DNA of 64,000 bases, taken from Ephydatia muelleri (taxonomy: Eukaryota > Porifera > Demospongiae > Spongillida > Spongillidae). The position numbers and the translations under genes are program-made. Numbering within the stretch: the first letter of the stretch is position 1; every line of letters starts with the position of its first letter. The stretch spans positions 2,387,876-2,451,875 of the forward strand of contig JABACO010000006.1 of assembly GCA_013339895.1 (NCBI GenBank), in the 5' to 3' direction. Below are positions 33,901 through 44,541 of the stretch, piece after piece. Below the pieces are notes generated by a model, which was not told the origin of the DNA, made no database searches, and worked only from the letters and a program-made list of their open reading frames with translations.

Positions 33901-35074
33901 ATAGAGGTGGGCGTGGCACAGCTAGCATTTCCCAGCTCAGCGGTACAGACTCCAGCTTTATCGTCATTCGACTTGCATGAGATGTTGAGTGGTTCAGACA
34001 AGCCTCCCAACCCAGTACAGGTTATCTCCGACATAATGATCCCGTTGGCTTCATCTACCCACGCCTTGTAAGCTGTGTAGATGACCCGTCTTGTGATGCT
34101 GACATATGTCACATTTTCCCCTACACTGGAGCTTAAATATAATAGCACCTGATGTCCATTAAAGTAAAGTAAAAGGACACCACTGTCATATGTAGTGCAG
34201 GTGGTGGTCATGGAGGTGGTATCCAGGCAACGGTATTGAGTAAGAGAGACGTGGGTGGAGGTACCTGTGAGGGGAGGGGAAGGTATGTTCCACCATCACA
34301 CACACACACACACCTGTACAATGCATCATGAGCATATGCACATACACTGCAATCTCATGCCCCTGTGTGTGTGTGTGTTTGTGTGTGCGTGTAATGACAC
34401 ACATACACACCTGCACATTTGTGCACTCCATATGGACACACATGCACACATGTACACACACAACACACACAAGCATATGTGCAACATAAATGCATTTGGT
34501 TCTAGGTGGGAGAACAGTGATGTCCCACAATGCATGGTGCTCAAGAAAAGTAACAATATTGTATTGTCGTTCTATTTGCTAGTGGAGTAAATCCTACTGT
34601 ATTTGTTAATAGCAGGTGAAAAATAATGTCTAATTTCTAGTAAGAAAATCTTGTGGCATAGTAGCAGACCAGGTCACGAGATTCCAAATGAAGCCTCCCT
34701 GCATAGAGTGGGTGTTGTCTCTTTGTGCATGGTGGAAAAAGTCATCAAGAAGCAGTTCTAATTGCAGCTCACTACACAGAAATAGGTCTCGAGATGAGCC
34801 AAGCTGACAGTGGATGACAATGATATCATGTATATTTACAACGTAGCAACATATATTGGCAAGGTAAGGAAACCCCCTGCACATAGACAGACCTGCCATG
34901 CAGCTGTACTGCACACACACATGCACACACATACACTTACACACAATACATACATACATGTACACATACAAATGCCCATGCCACGTACTTGTATTGCTAA
35001 GTGTACATGATATCACGTTTACACTTAGACCCGTGGTAGTCATTGAGCAGAGCAACATTGTAAGCACACAAATC
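30989..35074 (-). CDS. Single-pass receptor-like gene, copy C (transposon-hit)
   Basis: Exons parallel to A: 34989-35074, 33893-34264 (ectodomain, 372 bp, intact), 33503-33711 (TM; GALMTIIIIIIIVVIVIVT then RCHKCGGG), a 41-bp exon at about 33305-33345 (LSEVAPERDSECP) replacing the NAAGPT microexon of A, 33157-33262 (PEECTVGHR; donor lost), 32186-32394 (repeat exon with three APKPGDPSDP units), 32075-32105, and candidate 30989-31066. Ectodomain and TM phases are consistent. The inserted element at 32452-33155 starts where the donor of the PEEC exon should be, so the tail is probably truncated or skipped. Reading on gives LKSATPSRK and a stop. Confidence 0.55.
32186..32394 (-). CDS. Cytoplasmic repeat exon, copy C (3 units)
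   Basis: A 209-bp exon with the same borders as A, shorter by exactly two 30-bp units. It reads KPYITELEATETQN, then KRDDSAGTGDGHH, three APKPGDPSDP units (32207-32296) and ALETERF. Kept open although the exon upstream has lost its donor. Confidence 0.55.
32452..33155. mobile_element. Non-autonomous transposon inserted in copy C
   Basis: Terminal inverted repeats TAAAGTACGCGACATCATCG and, on the other strand, TAAAGTCCGCGACACCATCG, each continuing AGGAAGTAAA. About 704 bp, AT-rich inside, no transposase seen. Absent at the same place in A and B, so it is a later insertion. Confidence 0.85.
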
Positions 35075-35122
35075 CTGAGAGGAAGGAATAATGGATGAGA
35101 TGCACACAACACATTCATCATT

Positions 35123-35125
<3 letters not shown>

Positions 35126-35191
<66 letters not shown>
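35126..35191. repeat. CA microsatellite
   Basis: (CA)n upstream of the first recognised exon of copy C, corresponding to 5909-6001 in copy A. Confidence 0.95.
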
Positions 35192-35199
<8 letters not shown>

Positions 35200-35436
35200 A
35201 CATAAGCAGAGATCATATCTATATATGATCTCTGACAAAGGCCAGCTTAGGCCTACGCTAAAATACTACCTTTCACTGGCGGGCGGAGATCAAGAAACAA
35301 ACGTACCGCATTTTCGGATCACTTAGAAAGCTGAACGGTATCATTAATGTTGCGCAATAATATATCACGTGCCAATATATCATGTGACCATAAATAAGGT
35401 AGTTTCATCACAGAGCTGCTCTGTCCAATGTTTTCA

Positions 35437-38400
35437 GTGCCGGATTAACCATTTAATGGGCCTGGCGCAGGGTAAATTTAATGGGCCCCCTTAGTAATAA
35501 AAGTCTCACAACACACAGCGTTGTATTAACAATTGTGGAACACTGCTATCAGCAAGCGTCACATACTCTAACATATAATAACAATTGTACAAATTTATTA
35601 GAATGATCTACTTTTACAATAATAGTAATGCAACCTTGTACTTTTTAAACAGGTTTACGGCGTAATTTGAGTTCGGCAAAGTTGGCGATTAGCTTGGAAT
35701 AGTCAATTTCTCGAACAAGTTCAGATTCTATGTTCAATATTGCTAAGCTCGATAATCGTTCTTGACCCATAGTCGAGCGGAGAGCATTTTTAATTCTCTT
35801 CAGGTGGCTAAATGACCGCTCTCCAGTACAATTTGATACTGGAAGAGTTAAGTATATACGCAGTGCAATGAATATGTTAGGAAAGGCACTTTCGACATGG
35901 TGTTTTCTTAAAGTGGACAGCATTTCATGTGCCGGCCTTCTCGATGCATCTTTTGGATAAAAAGCCTTCTCAAATTCTGTCCACTGCAACCATTCATAAA
36001 AAATTTCAGCATCAAGATCGTCAGAATAGAACGATGTTAATCGAGACAAGGAATCTTTTACGGCATCAAAATTCTGAAGTTCTTGGTGTCTTAAGAATAG
36101 AAAACGAGTGTCCGTTTCTGAATATGCACGTATTCTGTTGTTGAGATCGGTCACAATACGATCAAGTATAGCGTAGAACGTTTCAATTCTAAATTTCTCT
36201 TCTGAAGACATCACAACATCAGGCTCACTAGAATCTCCAAAGACGCGCTTTGCTCGTCGCACTCGCACTTCTTTAAAGCATGGAGTCTTGCTAATAGCAA
36301 CTGCTCTAGCCTTATAATCATCAAACAAGCTTCTTTGAGCTTCCAGAAATCCCAGAAGAGACTTCAATACAGCAATAGCAGATCCTATTTCTATGGTAGT
36401 GGACTGGAGAAGCTGGCTGCTTTCGTGAATTCTTTGAAGCAGTGCACTCCAAAACACTGTCATAAAAACTGTTTCCAGTGTGTCCATTATATTTGCCATT
36501 GCAAGTGCTTCAGATCGTGTATCACACTTTTGCAAGGGATCGTCAGCAATTTGCTGTAAAACATCATGGTATACCTTATAGTGCTGCGACAAAGACTTCA
36601 GCGCGTCCGATCTACTAGACCACCTGGTTTCACAAAGACGTTTTGGTAAAAGTGATCTTTCAACTGCATTGACAGCACTAAGCACTGTTCTCAAAAGATT
36701 CCAACGATGTGTTGAGGCAGAAAAAAACGCATACAACTTTTCAACAAATCCAAAAAATGATACAGCGTTGACACAAGATTCTGCTGCTGAGACTCCTGAT
36801 AGATTTAACGAGTGTGCCATGCAAGGAATGTAAGATGCTTTATTATTTTCTTCCAACACCCTGGCCTGCACACCAGAATACTTTCCTGACATGTTGCTAG
36901 CATTGTCATACGATTGGCCTCGACAATCTTTGAGATCAAGCCTAAAGTCTTTAAGAATGTCGATTAAAGTGTTGAACAAATTTAAACCAGTGTGGGAATG
37001 TATTTCTTCAAACTTAAAAAAACGCTCAGTTGGTATTCCAGCGTCATGAACGTAGCGAACTGTAAACGTCAGCTGGTCCGTATGTGAGATGTCTGGTGTT
37101 GAGTCAACGCTAAACGAATAGTACTTTGCTGAAGCAATCTCGTTAATGATAACTTGCCTCACTTCCTCTGCCATGAGCAAAACAAACTCTTCACATATTG
37201 TAGATGATAAATAAGATGGATTGCCACGTCCCCTATTACCATATTTCTCTATGTGTTGTGCAAGAAACGGATCATATTCAGAAAGCAACTCTAAGCATCC
37301 AAGGTAATTTCCGTTGTGCTCTGATCCAAAAACCTCATTGCTGCCACGAAGAGCTAGTCCACGAGTGACAAGAAACGTAACTACTGAAACTACTCTTCTC
37401 AAAACCTCCTTCCAGTATGAATTTTCCCTTGCATAACTATCTATGATACAACGGTCTATTGTCTCGTGTTTTGCTAGGCGAATAGCATACTTTGAAAGAG
37501 ATTCTCTGTGTTGAACAGAACGTTCATGATCATTAAGCCGACCAATATGATCCCACGAATCAAAACCTGTTGTTGCTAGACTAGAGGAATTGCTTGCACT
37601 ATTTATAGAAAACAGTTTGCAGACAAAGCAAAACACGCATCCTGTTGATGGGGAATACATCAGCCAGTTTCTTTCAACCTTTTCTCCATTTGGAGACAGT
37701 GTTGTGAACGCTGTATCATTTAGCTTCCTACATGGGCCAGACAGAGTACAAAGCATTATATATATTATTTATCTCATAGATTTACATGCATGTATATAAT
37801 GACATGCGTGAACTGCATTAATAGTACTACATGTATGACGCATAGCTGGTTTCGTGCAAATCTGTGCCTCGCTCTTCTTTTTATATTACATTCTTTGCAT
37901 GGCAAGTGACAATTTGACATTGTGTGAATTATATATACGGCTGCGGAGCGTGCAAATGCGCAATTTACCTGATTGACTTTCCTTGCCTTGTAGAATTAGT
38001 ATATACTCCATCCCTGTTCCTACATAGCTCTGGACCGACTCGCAGCCAATACTGTATCATGTTCTCACTAATAGACCACAGAGCAGGATCTGTTTCCATC
38101 TGATGGAGGAATACTGCACCATCTTGATGAACTGTTTCAGTGACATCTTCGCATTGGGAATTATCCATCTGAATAGATTCAGGAACTTGAAAACTTTCTT
38201 CGATGCAAGCAGGTGGTGCCTCTGTTGCAGGCTCTGTATGTACTACGGCTGAAAAAAGATCACTGACATGATGAGTGACAACTGTTACTGTATTGCCGTC
38301 GGCAGTTGATGAAGACCCAAATGGCTCGGATGGAAACTGGTCTGCAGTGAGCAATGGAGAGCTACCGGTAGCGGCAGACTGGGTAGCGGTAGTCAGAGTA

Positions 38401-38777
38401 GATGTAGAAAAAAATGAACTGATTTTTGGATGTTGTGAAACAGAGTTCTGCTTTTCTCCGTCGCTTTTCACAGCCGCTCAAATGTTTCTTTATTGAAGAC
38501 ATCGTGCTATACAAGCTCAAAAACAGTGCGCAATAATTGGCAACTTGAGAATAATAAGACCAGTGATGCTATTCTAATTGTCACTTCACTTGCAGATCAT
38601 ATCATGATCGTCACATGCGGAGCTAGTGCTAACTTGCGCAAGTACAGCGCATTATTTATATGCGTACATTACGTCATCTAATTAAATTCATCAATTGTAG
38701 GCGTGTACCTATGTAGCCCCTATCTTCGGTGGGCCTGGCGCATTTGCGCCACTCGCGCCCCGGTTAACCCGGCGCTG
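35437..38777 (-). mobile_element. Complete hAT transposon
   Basis: A 3341-bp element with terminal inverted repeats CAGTGCCGGATTAACC (left) and CAGCGCCGGGTTAACC (right, complement), flanked by a perfect 8-bp target duplication AATGTTTT at 35429-35436 and 38778-38785. 8-bp duplications are the hAT hallmark. It contains an intact two-exon transposase gene on the minus strand. It sits in the region between C and E, which in unit 1 is uninterrupted. Confidence 0.95.
35645..38471 (-). CDS. hAT transposase, two exons (ZMYM1/TTF-type)
   Basis: Exon 1 37969-38471 and exon 2 35645-37727 join across a GTAAAT donor and a TAG acceptor so that SI(R)KLNDT is in frame, giving about 861 aa. The N-terminus is a Ser/Thr-rich linker. 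WLMYSPSTGCVFCFVCKLFS matches the TTF-type zinc finger. The middle has the DUF4371-like SFSVDSTPDISHTDQLTF and GQSYDNASNMSG, and AHSLNL. The C-terminus has the hAT dimerisation motif NCTGERSFSHLKRIKNALRS. No internal stop or frameshift was seen, so it may encode active transposase. The intron assignment is my inference. Confidence 0.88.
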
Positions 38778-39121
38778 AATGTTTTGCACTAGGTTCGTTT
38801 CCGAAATGATGATGTCATGCCCTTAACAACGACCTTGACAACCGAAGACCCTTTGGAACGTGAGCTCACTCAAAAAACAGTGATGAAATACATGTAAACG
38901 CCATTTTAACACTCTACAAGGAAAGGAACACCTTTTTTCTATTTGTGTTGCAAACCACGAGGCGTAGTGAACTTGCTACGGCAAGCTACGGGCCTTGAAA
39001 TCTTAGGGTACCTCTTCGATACAGAAGCGATTCTCCACGCCTGCGACAATAGGAAATGAAGTTGGTTCGTAAAGGGAACTAAAGGTACTAATAGATATTT
39101 TGTAGCTACAGTTTTTTTTTG

Positions 39122-40170
39122 ACAGTGATCAAACCATAGATTGAAGACCTTACGGAACGGGATTGGCAACGCACTGAAACCGTCATGGTTTCGCCGTAAT
39201 TATGACGTCATACATAGCGCTATTTGGAAATGGCTAGCTCTTCATGTTTTCACGTTTTTTTTTGTTTTTTTTTTTCTGCTTTGAACCACCCTAAAATCCA
39301 ATGTACATATATGAGACAACACATATGATATAGTTCAAGACTAGCTGAAACTTAACCTGGTGGGAGAATAGACTCAATGACAGTGGCTACCCTCAGTTGC
39401 TGTTGTATTTGGGACACCCTAGTTTTCTCCCAGATAGATATACCAACAGAAACTATGAGAGAGGTGGGTTTCTGATTTCTGAACTCATTTTTTCTCTTCA
39501 CAGAGAGCCGACTTCGCCGATATCGATACATGTATCCTGTATAGTCATATTTCCACATTGAAAAAGCGCTGCTATATACATGAAAGCATTTTCGTGCAAA
39601 CAACCTCGGAGACTAAAACATGTTCTATGCAAAGCAGGAAATCCTTTTCGAAACGTTAATCGTATTGTTTAGCCTGCAAGTTCGCTCGAGGGTTTGGAAC
39701 AATCCGACAAAGACACGCACTGCGGAAGGCATTAAAGTCGTTGTAGCTTCACCAATAAAGGTTATACAGGTTTCAAACTAAAACCATGCAAAACTTCAGA
39801 ACTTTTCCATACTTTTGTATACCGCCTCATGGTTATACGCCGCTAAACATAGACACACCAATCCGACAAAGTATTAAAAGTCGCGTTTCCCATAGTACCA
39901 AAGAATTTCTCAACATCACAGACGACGGTAAGTTACTGAACATGCCTTTAAAACATGCCACTTAATCCAACAAGGAACCAGAGAAGTATTCGAATCACTA
40001 AACGCTCTCTTCTTCTGATCGTCTTGTAGTTCTTGGTCACACTCTTCCGCCCTCTTAAAAAGGCCCGCCAAAAGTTTCATGCGAAACGATGATTGCATCA
40101 TGTGAATGTATTGCGAGGTCTATTGCGTTGCCAATCCCGTTCCGTAAGGTCTTCAATCTATGATCAAACA
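39122..40170. mobile_element. Inverted-repeat element
   Basis: Arms of about 38 bp containing ATAGATTGAAGACCTTACGG and AACGGGATTGGCAACGCA at 39136-39173, with the perfect inverse at 40126-40163. The about 950 bp between has no recognised gene. Likely a non-autonomous transposon. Confidence 0.7.
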
Positions 40171-40238
40171 TACTAAAAGTAAGTACTCTATACCGGTCAG
40201 CGCGGGAGTATCATTTGACGTTACGTTTGGTCACTAGC

Positions 40239-43200
40239 CTACTGTGGTATTGCCACCACGTTACATGGGGCAATGAACAGCAGTTGTTCTTTCATGATTG
40301 CGAGCAACTGCTGGACCTTATCTGGCATCGAATGATAGGTCCTTTGCAAGGTGTTGAAACGGGCGTGTATTGATTCAGCCCCTTGTTCGCCAAGGAGGCC
40401 AAATCTGACGTGCCATTCCTTTGCCCAAGGGATTACATGGTCCTCCAATAGATGCATTTTAGGTGTAATGGAGGAATCAGGGAAAGAAGCTCTGAAGTTT
40501 TCCATGAACTGTGGTATTGCTGTTCTGTTGGTGCATTGTGTAAAATAAATAATCAGTTTTGTGTAATTCAGTTGTGTTATACTGTACCTAGTTCCTTGCA
40601 CTGTGCTTCTGTGATGAAGTTCTGGTCATATATACAATGGCACTGGCTAAGCAGGAATAGTGTTTCAGTGAACTTTGCACACACTTCAGTGGCAGAAGGA
40701 ATAAGTATAGGGCACATTACTGTAGCAACCTCAATCATAGAGTTGCACAATTTGGTGATGTTTGATGGCTAGTAGAAATAATGTAGGGTTCATGTTAGCA
40801 CATTTCAATCAACTATATCCTGTAACGTCTTGTGTATGTGATTTCCAATAAAGGCACTACCTAAGTATTGTTGCCTGTGTACATGGAAAGATTGTAGAGC
40901 TGCATCCAAACCTTTTACAAATGGTCCATCATGCATGCTGAAGCCATTCTGAACTACTTTGGTGATAGCTGCAATCTCATCATCCTGTATTTGTATTTGT
41001 GTGTGTGTATGTGTGTGTGTGTGTGTGTGTGTATGTGTGTGTGTGTGTATGTGTGTGTGTGTGTATGTGTGTGTGTGTATGTGTGTGTGTGATATAAAAA
41101 AACTCAGCACTGGTGTTTAAGCTTACCAATTTCTTCACAGACTGTGTCTCATTTCTTCCATGTGCTGAAGGAGGTTGTTCAGGATGGTATTTTCCTCACC
41201 AAATGCAATGGCGACATAAGTGACCAGTTCCTCTGCAGCAGATAGTGCACTCTGGGCTTGTTTTTGCTTAGCTTGTGCAGACTGCAGCTTTTTCAGCTCA
41301 TTGGAATAATGAGCAAAGCTAGCTGAGCTACTTCCTTCATGGTTTACCAGGGCCAACTGCAAATCCAAACTGTGACAAGCATCTTCTAGCAGTTCATATA
41401 TCTTTGTGAAGATGCCTTGAGTGATATGCAGTCCTGGTAGGCATACCGAGTACATGTAATGAAAATAAACTTGTTTTCATTTGATAGTTAAAGTGCTGTA
41501 CTGTTATACCTGTGATAAGGGAATGTCAAAAATGCCTTCAGCCACACAATTGTAGTAGTCCTTGACTTTTTTCCTATCCCCACCTGCTGCCATGAAATTG
41601 CTGTAGTTGGTCTGGATGCTCTCCAGAGATAATATATCCGTTTTGTGGGTGGCGATTGCATGTCATCATGGGTGATCTCACAAACCAAGCAGCAGTGTCT
41701 TCCTTAAGGTAAAAAAGTCTAAATAAAATTATCCTTGACTTGTCTAACATACCACTGGCTCCAGATAGACCGAAAGGAAGTCATAGTCACCACACAGAAA
41801 TACACGTATTGTGTACTGCCTGCATAGATGTTACATGTTAAGTAGTATTTAAAATTCTCATTTGTGTACCTTCATTTCATTCTTTGTAACTGTGTCACCT
41901 GCTCCCTATGACGGTCTAATGCGCTATGCAGGTTGGTGATGGAGTCTCCTGCTTCAAAGCAATTGAAAACACATGTATTACGGACTGAGTTGGGCGCTGG
42001 CACGTTCACTATCTGAAAATTCATCTTAAAGGTTTTGCCGCCCTTGTCACCTCCTAATTTCACCCATATTTCTGTATCAGGAATGATTCCATCATGCCAG
42101 GTGAGCCGTCCAGCACTGAGCACATAAACCTAATATGCATTTTTGTAGCATACATAAGTAATAAGGTACCTGTGATTTTCCTCTAACAGATGAAGAACCA
42201 TTTGGTTCAGATTTGGCATCCATACAAGTGGTGCTCCACGCAGCTCTTCCCCACCAGAAGGTATTTTGAAATAGAGCTATTTCTCCCCTCAGGCTGTCTC
42301 GAATGATGTCTCTTGCAATCTTTCGCATCCCTTCCTCACAAGCAATGGAGACACCAGAAGCCTTTAACCATCTGCACATACAATGAGTAATTTTAATCAC
42401 ACGCACATAATCCACTGCACCTTCGAAGTAGTCGTAGTATAGCCCACGGCATTCCCATGCCAGCCTTAATAGCAAGTGCTTCCTGTGCTCCAATCCTGCT
42501 GACTACACCTGCTTCATTTAGTAGTGCTGCCTGTCTGTGTCACTGAGATAGTGTAGTTCCCTCCTTAGCAGGGCTGAAGATTCCCCTTGGCTAACGACCT
42601 CACGAACAGTTTGCATCTCAATGCATCTGCGTTTGATTGTTCTCGCACTTGCTGTGAATGTTGAGGTACGTGGCTGTGTGATCTTCATAAATGTGAATGG
42701 CTAATAGAATTAAGGTGTCTTCATATGCATTAATTCACACTGCTTAACTTTCCTCCAGTACATAACGATGTTTGTTCTGGACTAGTGGAAGCCAGTCTTT
42801 TCAGGACCCTTGACGCCATCTTCACCTCCACTTTGGTAGGTAGAGTACTGCACTCATGCGTATCAAAGTCACCAGCCTTAACATCCCTCTTGCACCTCTC
42901 ACATTTCACCATTATGTCCTTCAATAGTGTCTGGACCAAGGGTGGCGCTGGCTTGAGCTGTTGTGGTTGTATTGGTGACAGCAAGGGCACTTCACCTCAC
43001 TGCAGTTAAAGAGCATGAACCAATGGACTAAACAATATGTACAAACCAGTGCTCTACATGAGCTCCACAGTATATTTAAGCAGATAGGACATTGCAATTG
43101 TTCTATGATAGCAGGGTTGTTCATGTTCGAAAGTGTCTGGTGATACAGTGAGTACAGTCTTGGTGGGGCTATCTTCCTAATTTCGGAAATGATTTTATGA

Positions 43201-43643
43201 GGGCTGTTTTTTGCTGGATGGCCTGTTGTGGGAGTGAGATTCACATGTATGGCTTGTGGTGATCTGGGATTGCAGATCTGAATGAAGATAAATATAGGTA
43301 CGCATGTATTAACTTGTTTAGACATGTAAGTAATATCACAAACCTGGCATTCCTCAGCAGTGTGTTTCTTCCACTCATAAAGAACTGTACTAACTGTGTA
43401 GTGAGAGTGCTGGCATTGTGCTAGAATGCTTCCATCCATAACTTGTTTGCATTGATAACAGAATTTTAGTGGGTGAATATTGACAGCATCATTGTGAGTA
43501 TCAATACCAAATACTGAATGTAAATCTGCTGAAAACGCTGTGCATTGGTATGACTGCCTTGCTTTCTTATCCCTAGGTGCCACAAGCAAGCGACCACACA
43601 CTCTGCATCGCTCCTGAACTTTGTTTACATGTACGTGTTCCAT
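40239..43643 (-). pseudogene. Transposon gene with RAG1-like N-terminal domain, decayed
   Basis: Exon 43344-43643 reads ERCRVCGRLL, then VFGIDTHNDAVNIHPLKFCY and an HTAEECQ|IC join, the zinc-binding pattern of the RAG1 N-terminus. The next exon (from 43277) has a RING-like CPICLNILWSSC, CTYCLVHW, CPCCHQ, then CERCKRDVKAGDFDTHEC. Later pieces include WLKASGVSIACE, the Asp-containing VKLGGDKGGKTFKMNFQ, FLCGDYDFL, LPGLHITQGIF and the C-terminal PKMHLLEDHVIPWAKEWHV with FGLLGEQGAESIHARFN. This resembles mobile elements joining a RAG1-like N-terminus to a different transposase (N-RAG-TP type; from memory). Frameshifts near 42985, 42530, 41780 and 41640 make it a pseudogene. Confidence 0.65.
41000..41092. 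repeat. TG microsatellite
   Basis: (TG)n with TATG interruptions, in an intron of the RAG1-like transposon gene. Confidence 0.9.
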
Positions 43644-44098
43644 TTAAACCGCACCTATTATTCATAAAATACACACGCCGTGTAAGGTGTTAAAAAAAAT
43701 CTGTGACTGGTTCTAATCGTTTTAAATATGTCTTTTGATCTGTCCTGTTGATGTTTATAACTTGCTTACCGAAAACCTATTGTCGCCGTCTGTTCTACGC
43801 ACGATCAAGTACCCCCTCGTAGATACCGCCTCTATCACATGGACGTATAAAAAGGATGCGTGGCTATTAGAGCAATGTTGTGCGTCGTGCGCATAGGTAA
43901 TTTATTAACTGCGGTGGTAGGGTGTACGAAAGAACGAATTAGCTCAAAGCGATGACTTGAAAAAATGTGGATCACAAAAAGTACGATTTATAATGAGCTC
44001 ATTGAGTGATTTTTTTTGTACAGCATTCTAAGGTATACTGTAATGTCCAATTATCTGAATTGTGTCCAGCCGCAAACAGGAGTGTCATCCCAGTGTTG

Positions 44099-44262
44099 AT
44101 ATTTGCCGCTTGGCATCTAATGACTTCACTGATTATGCGAGCAGTGTGTACATGTACTGGATATCAATACAACTAGGCTCATATAAACAGTGAATGTCAT
44201 TAGATGGCAAGCAGCAAAAATCAAAAAGGTTTGCTACGAAAACAAACAGTCTCTACAGTTTC
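44099..44262. mobile_element. Fold-back element, family a
   Basis: Nearly identical to 6408-6570, with arms TTTGCCGCTTGGCATCTAAT and the complement. It marks where unit-1 and unit-3 sequences become collinear again after the 8.7-kb insertion block. Confidence 0.75.
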
Positions 44263-44409
44263 CAGGTGAATTTAGGTATTATTTTCTGATGTGCAAATGT
44301 GCTAATGAGCTGATGTGCGAGCCAGCTACCATACATGTAATGGCACCCTATGGTTACACCCTTGTGTTTGCAACACTTTTGTTGGTACACCTTGTGCACA
44401 GGTGTCCCA

Positions 44410-44520
44410 TGAACACCTAGGGATCACATAGCATGTAGGGATCACATGAGCACCTAGGGTTCACATGAGCACCTAGGGATCACATGAGCACCAAGGTATC
44501 ACATGAACCATCTATGGGTA
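44410..44520. repeat. GGATCACATGAGCACC minisatellite (unit 3)
   Basis: Short, about five-unit version of the repeat expanded at 7339-7830 and 18858-19410, directly before the truncated FN3-like exon of E. Confidence 0.85.
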
Positions 44521-44541
44521 TCACCGCCTCCCTCCACTCAG

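Noticed and set aside
35645..37756. Single-exon 703-codon transposase starting at 37756
   Set aside because: The first codons up to CRK are intron sequence; the acceptor at 37727 joins exactly to exon 1 (37969-38471) in phase, giving a better N-terminus.
40239..43643. KDZ-type transposase or true RAG1 gene
   Set aside because: The zinc-binding N-terminus fits RAG1-like elements better than KDZ, while the C-terminal blocks do not look like the RAG1/Transib core; it is therefore described as a RAG1-N-terminal-bearing transposon remnant.
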